Shown here one piece after another: positions 1 through 10,586 of a stretch of 64,000 nt of DNA. The stretch is from Mycosarcoma maydis (Eukaryota; Basidiomycota; Ustilaginomycetes; Ustilaginales). Positions within the stretch are counted from its first letter, which is position 1. The number at the start of each line of letters is the position of its first letter. The stretch spans positions 124,001-188,000 of the forward strand of contig NC_026483.1 of NCBI RefSeq assembly GCF_000328475.2, read 5' to 3'. Position numbers and translations under genes: made by a program. Below the pieces are notes generated by a model that worked only from the letters and a program-made list of their open reading frames with translations, was not told the DNA's origin and did not search any database.

Positions 1-1866
1 CTCGTCCCAGATCAGGCCGAGACTCCAACCGCCTGCAAGCTGCTCGTTGAGAATGTCAAAGGGCTGGCCAGCTCGGACGGAGAGCTCGTTGAACGCGGCT
101 TCGCCCTCAAAGTCGTACAGTGCACGAGCGGGCTTGCCGATTCCGTGCGGCAGGCGAGCACTGACGGGACGTGGCGTTAGCAGGGTCAAGGTCTCAGTCT
201 GATGCAAGCTTGATTCAGGCCTGACGAGCTGTGCTGTATCGTTTTCAGCTCCCGGATCAGCAACTTTAATGCTAGGCTTGGGTTCAAGAGCCATCGACGG
301 CGAGCTTGCTGAGCTTGGATTGGCGCTGGCATCCTCTTCACTTTTCGACGATGAAGAAGCGTCCGTGTTACTGATGATCTGAGCCTTTGCGGTAGTGACG
401 GCATTGGGCTTGGCTCGTCGAACAGTGGCGGTTTTGGTGGGGCTCGTGTGGGTCGACCTGGAATCAAGGTCAAAGCAGCTTCCGTCGTTTGCGCGCAAAT
501 GAAGACTGCTTTGGGAAAAGCTGAGATCGTCGTCGTCAGCGATGAGCATAGATGGTTCTCGGGACCTCTCTGCCTCTAGCTCGGCGTCCGAAGCGGAACG
601 ACTGGCTATTGAGCTAGCAGGTGAGGCTGCTGCGTTGCCGTTCTCAGCTATGCCGCCTCGTTCGGAAGACGAAGGGCTAGCGGTGAAAACGGAGCTCAAA
701 CGTCCCCTGGTGCCGCCACTGACCAAGCGAGTCGAACGTCGTCGGACTGTATCGGAAACGGCATCCTGTGGGTGGATGGTGCCGCTGCGAGAGATCGTTT
801 CAGAGACAGAAGATACATTCAGATTGCAATGACTCGGCTTGATGGTGGCAGAGCTGTCGTCGCGGTCGTGCTGAGCTGTGATGGTTCGAATACGGGAAGA
901 TGTCAGAACGGTCTTTGGTGATGTCGCGCGGGTGACAGTTGCGTCTGAATCGATAGAGGTTGGCTCTGCTGTGATGGAGCGTTCAGATGGAAACGAGCCA
1001 GAAAACGACGTTTGGATGGAGCCGTGGTTGGCAGCGGGAGGAATGACCTGTGCGTCCATCTTGAGCGCTTCACCGAGCAAATTTTGAGTGGCGGTGGCGT
1101 AGATCGAGTCATCCTGGCTCTGATCTATGTGGTCCCTGCGATGCTTTGTCGCTGTTTGAGGCTTCTGATACACGACAGAGCTTCGGATGTCTGCGACATG
1201 GAAAGCACCAGCAATCCCATTGAAGCGATCGCCGGTGATCTGTGCTTGAAGCATTCGAACTTGATTGCTGATCCGGGGCTTTGCTCTGGTTCCAGTATGC
1301 TGAGAAGCGATGCCAGTATTTTGTCTGGAAACGACGGTGGAAGTTGAATTGCTAGGCAGAGCTGATTCGAACAAGCTGCGCAGGTTGCCGACACGCGAAG
1401 GACCAGATGCATCGATGGTGATGAGCTCATTGCCCAGAAGGTGCGAGGGGTGGGCCATAGAATCGGTATCCTGAGAGCTCGCATCAACGACTCTGCTGAC
1501 CGAAGGAGCAGTGTAGGTCCTGCCGCGGACTGTAGGCCTGGCTGAAGGGGATTGGATACGGCCATCACCTTCGTCATCGCTCGATGTGTCAAAAGCGTCG
1601 ACAAAATGATCTAAGGTTGAGCTGTCATAACCATGACCGAGGTGTGCACGGCTGATGGAGAAGGTGGAGGGTGAATGGGTGGTGAACGATCCGCCTGTGT
1701 TGTGCGTTTGGATATAGTGGCGAAGAGCGATGGAGTTGCATGTTCCCGTAAAGGCGGACGAGAGATGAGATGGTTTGGGAGGCGGCGGCGGTCGGGAAAG
1801 CGTACCTGAGAGGCTTGATGAGGCAGAGTCAAGCGATGGTGTTGGGGAAGAATCGAGAGGTGACAT
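1..1866 (-). CDS. SH3-domain protein, C-terminus beyond window
   Basis: One reading frame is open on the minus strand from an ATG at 1866 to the left edge (622 codons, no stop), with an in-frame stop upstream at 1957-1959. The N-terminus is Ser/Pro-rich, with a PPPPPKPSHL stretch near residue 25, a typical SH3 or profilin ligand. About 500 low-complexity residues follow. At residues about 577-622 an SH3 domain begins: ARALYDFEGEA, then NELSVRAGQPFDIL, then GGWSLG, which match the ALYDF, acidic/ELS and GGW elements of the fold. The domain is cut by the window edge, so further domains (for example PX) could follow. SH3 proteins of this kind usually act at cortical actin or in endocytosis; that role is inference. 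The exact family was not recognised. Confidence 0.8.
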   Translation of the reverse strand, partial: MSPLDSSPTPSLDSASSSLSGTLSRPPPPPKPSHLSSAFTGTCNSIALRHYIQTHNTGGSFTTHSPSTFSISRAHLGHGYDSSTLDHFVDAFDTSSDDEGDGRIQSPSARPTVRGRTYTAPSVSRVVDASSQDTDSMAHPSHLLGNELITIDASGPSRVGNLRSLFESALPSNSTSTVVSRQNTGIASQHTGTRAKPRISNQVRMLQAQITGDRFNGIAGAFHVADIRSSVVYQKPQTATKHRRDHIDQSQDDSIYATATQNLLGEALKMDAQVIPPAANHGSIQTSFSGSFPSERSITAEPTSIDSDATVTRATSPKTVLTSSRIRTITAQHDRDDSSATIKPSHCNLNVSSVSETISRSGTIHPQDAVSDTVRRRSTRLVSGGTRGRLSSVFTASPSSSERGGIAENGNAAASPASSIASRSASDAELEAERSREPSMLIADDDDLSFSQSSLHLRANDGSCFDLDSRSTHTSPTKTATVRRAKPNAVTTAKAQIISNTDASSSSKSEEDASANPSSASSPSMALEPKPSIKVADPGAENDTAQLVRPESSLHQTETLTLLTPRPVSARLPHGIGKPARALYDFEGEAAFNELSVRAGQPFDILNEQLAGGWSLGLIWDE

Positions 1867-2974
1867 TATGGCGAAAGAGGCTGACTGAGCTGGACAAAGT
1901 ACCACTGTTCCGACGTGGAAGGGCGTTGAAGGATGTTTTGAGCCAGATGAGAGTGGTCAGTTGCTGCAGCAGCTAGCGATCCTTGCACGCCGTTCCTTTG
2001 CCACGATCTGACTGGGAGGATGCCTGGCGTCGATGGCTCAGCTGAGTGGTATGAGAGCGATGAGTGATTGTAGCTAGACAGGCAAATGGATCTCTATGTC
2101 ATCACTTGAACCTCAACTGACTTACCAACGGTGAGCACCTTCGCGCTTTCAAGTTTATCGGCTGCGCCGTTTGACGTGTGAACACGGTGTGTTGGTCTGA
2201 AGCGTGCAGATTTGCCGAGTGACAGAGTGGGAATTCAGGGTCCACGTCCAGCTTTCCAGCCGCACACGCGCTGAGTTGACGTCTCGACTGCGCTTCTGCT
2301 GTATCCAACCTGAATCACGAATACAACCTTCGTGCTTCACTTGGATGCTTCGGCTTCACGCTCTGTGCTTTTCTGCTCCGATTCGTGGATTCGTGATTTG
2401 TTATTTGTGAATGTTTCGTGTTTGTTGTGTTTCAAATAAGTTATGCGCAAGCGTAGCCCCTGTGTTGGAGCCATTCACGATTTGTATTTCTCCAAGCGAA
2501 ACCAACACTCGTGACTCACGCCTCGCGACTCGCGACTTTGTCTTGGCTGCTGCTGCTCTTTCATCAGCCAGCAGCTTTCGTATTTGCTCACGACTATCGT
2601 GAATAATATGGCCCATAAGAACCACAAAGCTCATCATTCGTGATCTGAGTAGCACTCAGCATTTGGTTTGTCAGCGCCATACAATATTTCTAAACGCACG
2701 CATGTGTGCACGCCAGCAAGATCAAGCTGCAGACTCTGAGATGGAACCATCACAAGTCAAGCAAGCCTTATTTGAGTTCGAGTTGGTTTACAATTGTGTG
2801 GATCTTGCATACGTATAGGCGTCTGCATATATCGAGCTCAAGAATCGATTCCATCGTTCGTGATGGCAGCGACTCGGTCTTGGGATAGAAACAAGTAACT
2901 GGTGTGCATTATCATGTGCCAGAGTCATGTTTTCTTGAGCTATGCAGGCAGTCGAGTCAGCTTTCGCCCATGCT
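1867..2974. other. Intergenic region with TCACGAAT-type motifs
   Basis: No supported gene. This lies between two minus-strand genes and so should hold the promoter of the SH3 gene and the 3' end of the zinc-finger gene. Copies of the dispersed TCACGAAT/ATTCGTGA motif occur near 2311-2325, 2381-2410, 2473, 2513-2540, 2590-2604 and 2637. Confidence 0.6.
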
Positions 2975-5326
2975 TTACCAACGACGGCTGGTGTGACCAC
3001 CTTGCAAATTGGCAGCTGGTGACGACGAGTTGCTAGGATTGTCATTGCCATCTTCACCCAGATTTGGATCAATCGGCGGGTTGGATGGCTCTCTATGCAC
3101 CTCAGCATGCATCGATCCGCCCACTGCGTATCCATTACCATCTCTGTTGCTGTGACTGCGCGGCGAAGCATTGCCAGTAGCCTCGGTCAGTGGTGAACCT
3201 GTATCAAACGGCTCCATCACGCTCGACATGGAGCTAAGTCCATGCTTGCTAGGCGTAGGGTAGGATGGCAAAGCATGATGACTCGCGCTCTGCGAAACAT
3301 GCATCGAGCTCATGCCAGCACCTGCATGCTTACCTGGCGATGATGACGATGGCGATGATGACGACATGACCATGGCGACGTTTGAACCGTGGGGTGATAT
3401 GTGTCCATGATGCTGAGCCACTACTCTCGCATCTCTTCCACTCTCGTTCATCGTCGATTCATGTGCCAAGGTAGGCATTGTCACCAGGCCGAGCGAGCCA
3501 GAGTCCTGTCCATCATTTGGCTGATCCAACAGACAAAGTCCCATACCAAAACCAGGCTCACCATACGTTTCCGCCTTGGCTGCAGCGCCATGTACGGCAT
3601 ACATGTGGGCGTCATGAAAATTTGTGGCGTAGCTACCTGAGCCTTGCATGTTCGACAGACGTCTTCGCACAATCTGTGCAGGACTGCGATCCACACTGCC
3701 AAGACTCGCGTCTTTGTGTGCTCCTCCTCCAACCAGCGGAGAGCCATGCTGATACTGTGACTGCGGCTGGTGATGCTGGGTCTGCATCTGTGGCTGGTGT
3801 TGTGTCTGCGTATGCCACCTCCAGCCAGGATCCATCGACAGCTGTCGGTTGGACGACGATGGTCCCAACGGTGTTCCGCTAGACGCCGAAGCCGTGCCCT
3901 CTCGTCTCATCAGCTCCGCTTTTTGGCTCCAAGCTGGCGATGCAAATGTGTGTGTACTAGGTCCCGATGGGCTTTGCTCGCTCCAATCCGACTCGCATGC
4001 GCCCATGTGCATCGCTCCATGTGCAATTCCGTAGCTGCCGCCGTGCCAGTTTGGAGCGTAGTGCGATCCCGGATCTTGACCGTTGGGCTTGGTTTCGTAC
4101 TCGTATTCCATTCCCACTGTCGTCATCGGCAGTGCTGCTTGAGGCCGAGTCATCCCAGCGCTTCCTCCGAACTGATCAGCACCCAACGTGTTTGCGCCGA
4201 ATCCAGTCGCAGAAGCCAAGAAAGCCGGGGGAGGCGACATGGACGAACTTATGCGACTGTGGTAGTCGGCCATAGCATCAAAGTTGTCGGATCGAGCATA
4301 TCCTGCATCGCCAACGTCGATGGCAACATTGTGGGCGTAGATCGGCTGCATCGTGACAGGGTATGTGGGGTACAGATACTTTGTTGTATTACAAGCACTG
4401 TACAGCTGAGCTGCCGCAATGTGATGGTCTTGGTTGTGGCGCGAAGAAGCGGATTCGGTTGGATACTCAGCCAGACCGACACGCAACGTGGGGTCTTCGA
4501 GCACATCGTATTGAGCGTTGGCGGTAAAGAACGGTAGCGCATGTTCTTTTTCACGCTTGACATTATTGATGCTCATCTTGTCGTCATCCGTGGTCCCCTT
4601 TCGATTCGAGCCAGACGTGCTCGCATTCGCTGAAGCAGGCGCAGTGGTCGCCGACATGGAAGCCGTGGTTCGCATCTTGTTCGACTGACGGCTGCGAGCT
4701 GCATGAGTCATCGTGTGCCGATGCATCACATCCTGTCGGCGAAATGATTTGCCGCACATATGACACTCGTACTTGATGTTGTCGTCGTGCGTAGCTCGAT
4801 GGCGCAGCATGTGCTCGTGCCTTTTGAACACCTTTCCACAAAAGCACGTGTATGGTGGCTGAGGTTTGGGTCCGTATCGACGACGCTTTTTGCGCACCAT
4901 GCTGCCTGCACTCTCAGCGGTATGTGAGATGGAGCCCATCGAGAAGAGGTTGGTGCCGATTGCAGCTTGCTCACTCACGTGTATATTTCGTGGAAGCATA
5001 CCCGTAGTAGAGCGTGTGGCATATCCTATCCGCATTCCGCCTCGGACAGCAGCCGAATCTGTGACCATGCCAGTAGGTTCCTGATGGGCGAACGGAGGAT
5101 GTTCGGAAATGGACGACGACGAGGAAGAATTTGATGCGATAGGCCAGCCAGCAGCCATCGAAATTCGGTCCAGAGGTGGAATGGTGTGAGGAGGATAAGA
5201 CAAAGTTGAAGACGAGGTGCACGAAGGTGTAGGCGCACCAAGCGACAGACGGGAAGGATCAAAAGAATATGTTGCCGTGTGAGACTCTAACGAACGCGTA
5301 GTTGCCCGTGTGCTAAGCATCGACAT
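2975..5326 (-). CDS. C2H2 zinc-finger transcription factor-like protein
   Basis: A 783-residue intronless protein with two adjacent C2H2 fingers at residues about 157-208, directly preceded by a basic stretch (KKRRRYGPKP) that could be a nuclear localisation signal. Finger 2 is canonical (YECHMCGKSF..RQDVMHRHTMTH, C-X2-C-X12-H-X3-H). Finger 1 has only one residue between its cysteines (YTCFCGKVF), with a normal HMLRHRATH half. The remainder is disordered: an N-terminal Ser/Thr-rich segment, a Gln/His-rich stretch near residue 520 and a poly-Ser run near residue 660. Paired fingers of this type bind DNA in fungal regulators of carbon use, stress and development; the target genes cannot be read from sequence. 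Start chosen at MSMLSTRA; a second Met two codons later is possible. The long region upstream (5.3-6 kb) may be leader. Confidence 0.85.
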   Translation of the reverse strand: MSMLSTRATTRSLESHTATYSFDPSRLSLGAPTPSCTSSSTLSYPPHTIPPLDRISMAAGWPIASNSSSSSSISEHPPFAHQEPTGMVTDSAAVRGGMRIGYATRSTTGMLPRNIHVSEQAAIGTNLFSMGSISHTAESAGSMVRKKRRRYGPKPQPPYTCFCGKVFKRHEHMLRHRATHDDNIKYECHMCGKSFRRQDVMHRHTMTHAARSRQSNKMRTTASMSATTAPASANASTSGSNRKGTTDDDKMSINNVKREKEHALPFFTANAQYDVLEDPTLRVGLAEYPTESASSRHNQDHHIAAAQLYSACNTTKYLYPTYPVTMQPIYAHNVAIDVGDAGYARSDNFDAMADYHSRISSSMSPPPAFLASATGFGANTLGADQFGGSAGMTRPQAALPMTTVGMEYEYETKPNGQDPGSHYAPNWHGGSYGIAHGAMHMGACESDWSEQSPSGPSTHTFASPAWSQKAELMRREGTASASSGTPLGPSSSNRQLSMDPGWRWHTQTQHQPQMQTQHHQPQSQYQHGSPLVGGGAHKDASLGSVDRSPAQIVRRRLSNMQGSGSYATNFHDAHMYAVHGAAAKAETYGEPGFGMGLCLLDQPNDGQDSGSLGLVTMPTLAHESTMNESGRDARVVAQHHGHISPHGSNVAMVMSSSSPSSSSPGKHAGAGMSSMHVSQSASHHALPSYPTPSKHGLSSMSSVMEPFDTGSPLTEATGNASPRSHSNRDGNGYAVGGSMHAEVHREPSNPPIDPNLGEDGNDNPSNSSSPAANLQGGHTSRRW

Positions 5327-5989
5327 GCTGTTTCAAGCACACTGGCCCTCGAGACGTGACTTGGAGAAGGAAGAGAGAGGGCCGAACCGATGCAATTCTG
5401 CTGGCTCTTGTCCTGTTCGAGAAAACCAATGCTGGAAGTTTTCCAAGCAGACCGATGAAGAGTCGTACACTCCGACTTTAGGCCCTAACTGCCCGTCTAT
5501 GGCCGGAGCGGCGGGCTCGTGGTGTCGCCAAAGGTCGGAAAATATGAAAATCGAGCGATGGTAAACGTAAAGGGTTCAAAGGATGCCAGGTAGTCGAGAG
5601 CCATCTAATAGCAGACAGGTTTCCGGCTTGCGCGTTGCTGCCGCTCTTGCTTGCCACGAAGCTGCACGTTGAAGACCCTAACTTTTTTCAACGTATGAAC
5701 AAGCTGCAGAGTGGGAATGGGTGGTAGTTCAGAGAGAACAGTTTGAGGAGACAAGACAAAAGTCGACACTTGGCTCTACTAGAGCGAGCGATACGTTTCG
5801 ATGGTTCTGATCAAAAAAGAACGAGGCGAGACTCGAAGATGACTTGGATACAAGTAGTAAGGAGCAGAACAAAGCAAGGGGGAAAGAAGAGGAGGGCCGC
5901 ATGAACCAAAGCGCTCGGATCTCTAACGTGTATAAGTAACTTTTACATCTTTTCTGGCGGCTAGTGTCTCCAGACCCAGCTCACGGTTG

Positions 5990-6370
5990 TCACTGAAAAA
6001 GAGCATGCACGTTCCAAATGAAGCTGGACACAGCCATGCTACTGCTCGCCTCCAACTGTCCGACACTTTCTGTCTGTCTTGTCAAAGAAATGGCTGACGT
6101 TTTCGGCATAAAGCACTGTGAGCAGCGCTTTGGTTCGCCAAGAGGACGATTGAGTCGAGTAATTTCATAGCAACAGCTCAGACAAGAGTTGCCGTCCTGG
6201 AACAGGGGTCGCTCTCCACCATCGACCCAGGACTGCGACTCGTCAAGAGCTTCACAAGCCACAGACTCTGCAGCGCAGCTTTGATGCGCAAGAGCACATG
6301 CCCATTGTTGGCGTCCGAACATGCAGACGGGATCTTCGGGATCACGACAGGTTCTCGGCTTGGCTTCTCA
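5990..6370 (-). CDS. Possible Cys-rich small protein, 5' exon unresolved
   Basis: A minus-strand frame is open from a stop at about 6371 to a TGA at 5990; the first in-frame ATG is at 6322 (110 residues). It carries ten cysteines within about 80 residues, eight of them downstream of the ATG. The pattern CLSC-C, 16 residues, then CSQC resembles a zinc-ribbon knuckle pair. Two more cysteines lie upstream of the ATG (TCRDPEDPVCM), which suggests the true start is in an upstream exon. Candidate ATGs and GT donors exist at 6.42-6.48 kb but no single splice model is convincing. Codon use looks protein-like. No family was recognised. It could also be a chance frame in a long 5' leader of the zinc-finger gene. 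Confidence 0.3.
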
Positions 6371-8342
6371 CCAACAGGCTACACTCAGATGAGGACGACA
6401 GATGCGCTTTGCCAAACGTCTTCATGTCGGTCTTTAGAGCGTTGTACCTTGTACAATCGTGCAAATTGCATCGTGGTTTACTGCCACTTTTGTTTTGCGT
6501 TTAGAATAGGGAAACGATTTCGAGCAAGAACGTTGCTCGTTTGCTCGCTTGTTCGCTTGTTCGCTTGGACTCACACTCACGACTGCAGCTTGAGCCGTTC
6601 ATCACGACCCCGACAGGGGCACATGGGCGTCGGCAGTCGCTTCAAGCCAAGAATTGGGCAAAGGGCCCAGATGAAGCAGTAACGGTGCGAGTCGGTCGCA
6701 AAATGCACCGATCCGTCGTCCTTCATTGTTCATAGCTCAGCCCTCGATATGATGTACGAAACTAAGCCGCGGCCAAACTGCAGAATCGGAATCGTGTTGT
6801 GGGACATCAGGGGCATAGTCTCGCTGCAAGCGGATAACGCCTCGAGAGGGTACGTGCGCTAGCCTCAATTATGGTTGCAAGCTTCTTCGAAGCAAGCGTC
6901 CTGTCGCTTCGCGCTGGAGTGTGGTCAAGTATTGGACTCGGTCAGGGTGAATAGTGATGAAATTGATGAAAGCCCGAAGCGCCCTCCTCGCTCTGCGTCT
7001 GCCAGCACCAAGGTCGGAGCTGCTTGGTGGGGCCCTACATGGCTCCGCTCACCGGTGGTTGGAGCACATGGCTGCCACAAGGCTCAAAGCCGGCTCAATG
7101 CGACCAGTCACGAGTAGTACCACCGATTTGTGATTGGCGAGATGAGGTCCTTCGATGAAGCAAATCACAAACCGTCATAGCGCCCAGAGGTACAAACGTG
7201 AAGACGATAGTGCCGAGTGACGCTAGACCTACCTGCACAAGATCAGTTGATGTGCTCAAACAATGAAGCTCAGAAATGAAGATGTGACAGATCCAGCAGC
7301 AATCACAATCACGAATGCGTGATGGAACGCTCAGAGGAACAAGATTCAAAATGCAAGCAGTGAGCAAGTGCAAGACGCGCTACTCTAGTGTCAACGCCAA
7401 CATTCGTGATTGACGAACCGTGCTCAATCACGAATGTCCAAGTCAGTCTTGGGATTACCTTTGACGTCTCTTTCTGAAGAGTAGGACGTTTCGTCGAAGA
7501 GGTGGCTGTTCGACTTTGCACTGAGTCGAGCGCGGAGAAAACAAAGCGTGCCCAGCATCTGCAACTGCAGAGAACGTTCGGCCATTGCTGTCATTTCAGC
7601 AGAGATCGCAGATTGAAAGCAAAGATGGTATGTCGGATTCAGATACAATCGTGAATAAGAGTGGAACGTTCACTTTCACGTTGATGCGGACCATGGCCAT
7701 CATGCAGCAGTTGCATGGCTACTAGAACAATGCTCGAAAAGGCCCGAGCTCGGATCTAGCTCGGCTGCGATGCAAACAAGGCAGTTGACTAGATTGCTGC
7801 TTTGCTGCCGGTCTTTGCGTGCGGACAACGAAGTAGCAGGTGTAGGATCATCGCTGTTTACGGCAAGCGTAACAAGCATGTGCGATCAAGTCGACTTCGA
7901 AAGACGAAGTTGGCTTCCTGGCATGTGCCAAGTCGAGGCTGATGGCTACAAATTCACGATTCGCGATTCGCGATTCGTGATTCGTGATTGTTCATGTCAA
8001 AATCAAGGCTGCTCGCTCCGTTTTCGTCAGGCGGATGTCGTGCTGCGGGCAAAATCCTCGATGAGCGTCGATTTCATTAGAGTATTCACGATTTCGTCTC
8101 TGGCGTCGTCGATTCAACGTCCAGGAGCAGCGTACACGATATCGCGTGCCAATCGGGAGATCGGGAGGTGGATCTGCATAGAGAACAAGTTACTTCTCCT
8201 CCACCTCGGCTGTTTTTCTCCCCGTGCCTCTTTGCTACTCGTCGTCGGAAGCACCAAACTCTGGCGACACAAGCGTGAATCGTGAATGCTTGCTCACGAA
8301 TGGAGCGTAGCCTTCTCGAGCGCACAGCAGATTAGATTTTCT

Positions 8343-8440
8343 GTTTGTCACGGCTAATATCACGAATCACGAATCACGAATCACGAATTTTGATTTCACG
8401 ATTCACCATTCACGATTCACCATTCAAAATTCAGAATTGT
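8343..8440. repeat. Tandem array of the TCACGAAT/TTCACGA motif
   Basis: Four consecutive ATCACGA units are followed by interleaved ATTCACG, ATTCACC and ATTCAAA units in about 100 bp. This is one of the densest clusters of the dispersed intergenic motif in the window. It ends about 270 bp before the start of the gene at 8713. Confidence 0.8.
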
Positions 8441-8712
8441 TCTGTACAGTACACCAAAGTCACAAATACGGACGCTTTAAGCTGTCACGCCAACTACCTC
8501 CTTCAGCGCCCACTCGATTGCTCAAATTCTCGGTCGCCAGGTCATCTTGGCTGGACCGTTGACTTTGTGGCCTGCTTGCAGCATCCAGGAAAACTGCGGT
8601 ACATCCGGGAAAACGGAACGGTTGGGAATCATACACAGAGGACGAAGCGCAAAGCCACAAAGCAACTGGGACATTTTACCCTGCGCACGCTTCCATCCGT
8701 ACACGATGGATC

Positions 8713-10017
8713 ATGGTCAAGGCGCCATCAAACAATAGCTCCTGGCAGCGTCTCTATCGAGCTCTACTCCGTTCCTCTGCCGCTTCCGTACGCTTCTCAC
8801 GTCCAGCTACTCGGAATACCAGACGTTACTTACGTGACGAGTTTGCCGATGCTCTCGTTGCCAAATCAAATAATGCGGTGATACCAAGCTCGATCCGACC
8901 TGTCAATGGAGACAATGACGGCGTCACCGAGACCAGCAATGTCCAAACCTGTCAACCTACAGCAGGTCAAGTAACCGAACTGCCAAATGTGACGTTGCGT
9001 CAAGCACCCCCAAACGCAGCTTCAGTACTGCAGTTGCTGCAACGACAGACGCACAATACGCTTGCCTTTCACCTCTCCGCATCCTTGTTACCGAGCAGCG
9101 TCTCGGAGCATCGCGCAATGGAGGCAGCTCAATCCTCGACATCCAAGGAGACGAGCGCATCTGGCCATCTTCGGCGCTTGCTCGGAAATACGTCTTCCGA
9201 TCCAGAGCTCAGCGATCGAGACCAAGGCGGCTCAATTTCAACCCATCTCATTGTTGGCGAGCGTTGCATGGCAGCAAGGCAAGATCGACCCACCAAGGCC
9301 GCTCGACTGGCTCACCGCGTCGTAGCCAACCTATCATCGTTGACCTACCACCACTTGTCACCACACACCCAGATGCAATCGCGCGCCCACCTCAAGCAAA
9401 ATCGCGTCAGAAAGCCACGAAAGCTTTCATCTCTCGCGCGTGTGCTAGGCAAAGTCGAAGCGGACATGTCACTGGATAGCTCGCAACTTTCTAGCCAAGC
9501 TGGTCTATCGGATTTATTTGGCAGCGAAAGTGGCGGCGGCGTTGGCGGCAACGACAGTACACGTGAAACTGTGCTCAATGCATTGCATATGAAGCTGAGC
9601 TTTCTCATGCCGAGCGTCAAGCCGGCACGCGGACCTATTTCCTCACGATTGAAGGAGTGGGATGGACAGAATGCAGACAAGTTCGCATCCGAGGGCAACC
9701 TGCGTCAGATGGAGTGGGATCTCAAAACGGTAGAGAAATTGCTGGCGGATCACGATCAGGAAAGCGCAAAGCACACGAAAAAACAGCTGGCTATATCGAA
9801 GCAGGTGCAACAACTCAAAGCAGAGGCGGAACAATTGAGGAAGCACGTCAAGGCAGCAGCTAGAGCTCTATCACAGGCAGCGACGCAGAGAAGCCTGGAA
9901 AGTATCCCGATGGATCATCTGGCCAACCTCGTCGCGGAGGCTCAAGACTCCCAAGAGGTTCTTTTAGGTAGGAGCCGCTGGATCAAGCGTAAGAACGGAG
10001 ACTTTCTGCCTCCCTGA
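8713..10017 (+). CDS. LYR/DUF1763-like protein with C-terminal coiled coil
   Basis: A 434-residue protein. The N-terminus (WQRLYRALLRSSAASVRFS, residues about 11-29, then RNTRRYLRDEF) has the L-Y-R motif followed by aromatic and Arg/Phe positions seen in small mitochondrial LYR proteins and in the fungal DUF1763 family; the assignment is from memory. The middle (residues 60-290) is low-complexity. The C-terminal third is helical and charged, with a coiled coil at about 330-385 (QMEWDLKTVEKLL, AKHTKKQLAISKQVQQLKAE). The protein ends in WIKRKNGDFLPP. If the LYR reading is right, it may bind acyl-carrier protein and serve in mitochondrial complex assembly; this is inference. An ATG at 8706 is out of frame, so 8713 is used. 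Confidence 0.75.
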   Translation: MVKAPSNNSSWQRLYRALLRSSAASVRFSRPATRNTRRYLRDEFADALVAKSNNAVIPSSIRPVNGDNDGVTETSNVQTCQPTAGQVTELPNVTLRQAPPNAASVLQLLQRQTHNTLAFHLSASLLPSSVSEHRAMEAAQSSTSKETSASGHLRRLLGNTSSDPELSDRDQGGSISTHLIVGERCMAARQDRPTKAARLAHRVVANLSSLTYHHLSPHTQMQSRAHLKQNRVRKPRKLSSLARVLGKVEADMSLDSSQLSSQAGLSDLFGSESGGGVGGNDSTRETVLNALHMKLSFLMPSVKPARGPISSRLKEWDGQNADKFASEGNLRQMEWDLKTVEKLLADHDQESAKHTKKQLAISKQVQQLKAEAEQLRKHVKAAARALSQAATQRSLESIPMDHLANLVAEAQDSQEVLLGRSRWIKRKNGDFLPP

Positions 10018-10586
10018 CATGCCGCCAACCTGCAGCAGAGACGCAAGACAGCAGTCAACCAATTTAAACTACAATCATCCTGCCAGTGCTCAGCCTGTGC
10101 AATCGCATTTCTTATCCTCATTTCCTCATTGCCAAGCGTAAGTCAAGCTCAACTTGAGGATTGCAATCCGTGTTGCAACTGGTTGTCCAGGCACCCTTTT
10201 TTGTGCAACGGTTTGCCTCAATTGCCCATGAAACGGGGCGTTGGTCATCATCAAACATGACTCTGGTGGAGCGTTCGTGTTTTGCTTGAGTCATAGAGTC
10301 ACGAGTGTGTGGTGCTGACTGACCTTTGATGTTTGCTACTTGCTCACTCGTGACTGGTGCTCGTGCTCATGCGGGATGGCCACGGACATTCACGATTCGT
10401 GATTTCTACCAAATTGTTAGACCACCACAATTCAGCGCGCCAACCCGCGTGTCATGAGTCACGAGTCACGAGTGTTGTTCTGTTTGATGCACACTCGTGA
10501 CTGAAGCCGCACAAGTCGATGCTGTCGGCTCCTCTTTACCATATGACTACATGCACTCATCTGGATCACAGCGGTAGAGCCAAGGC
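10018..10586. other. Intergenic region with motif copies
   Basis: No gene seen. It holds TCACGAAT or TCACGAGT motifs near 10298-10310, 10388-10408, 10452-10475 and 10494-10503, and should contain the promoter of the downstream gene. Confidence 0.6.

Larger units (their letters stand above)
5327..8712. other. Long gene-poor region (3.4 kb)
   Basis: The only candidate gene is the Cys-rich frame at 5990-6370, listed separately. The rest includes the upstream region of the zinc-finger gene and a broad stretch, 6.5-8.7 kb, with dense TCACGAAT-type motifs (7304-7325, 7397-7440, 7641, 7950-7998, 8089 and a tandem array 8343-8440). ORFs of 170-180 codons that cross these arrays (7770-8285, 8345-8881) simply translate the repeat and were not accepted. 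Confidence 0.55.

Noticed and set aside
7770..8881. ORFs of 171 and 178 codons (7770-8285, 8345-8881)
   Set aside because: Their peptides are translations of the tandem TCACGAAT motif (FTIRDSRFVIRD, ITNHESRI) and the second overlaps the start of the gene at 8713 in another frame.
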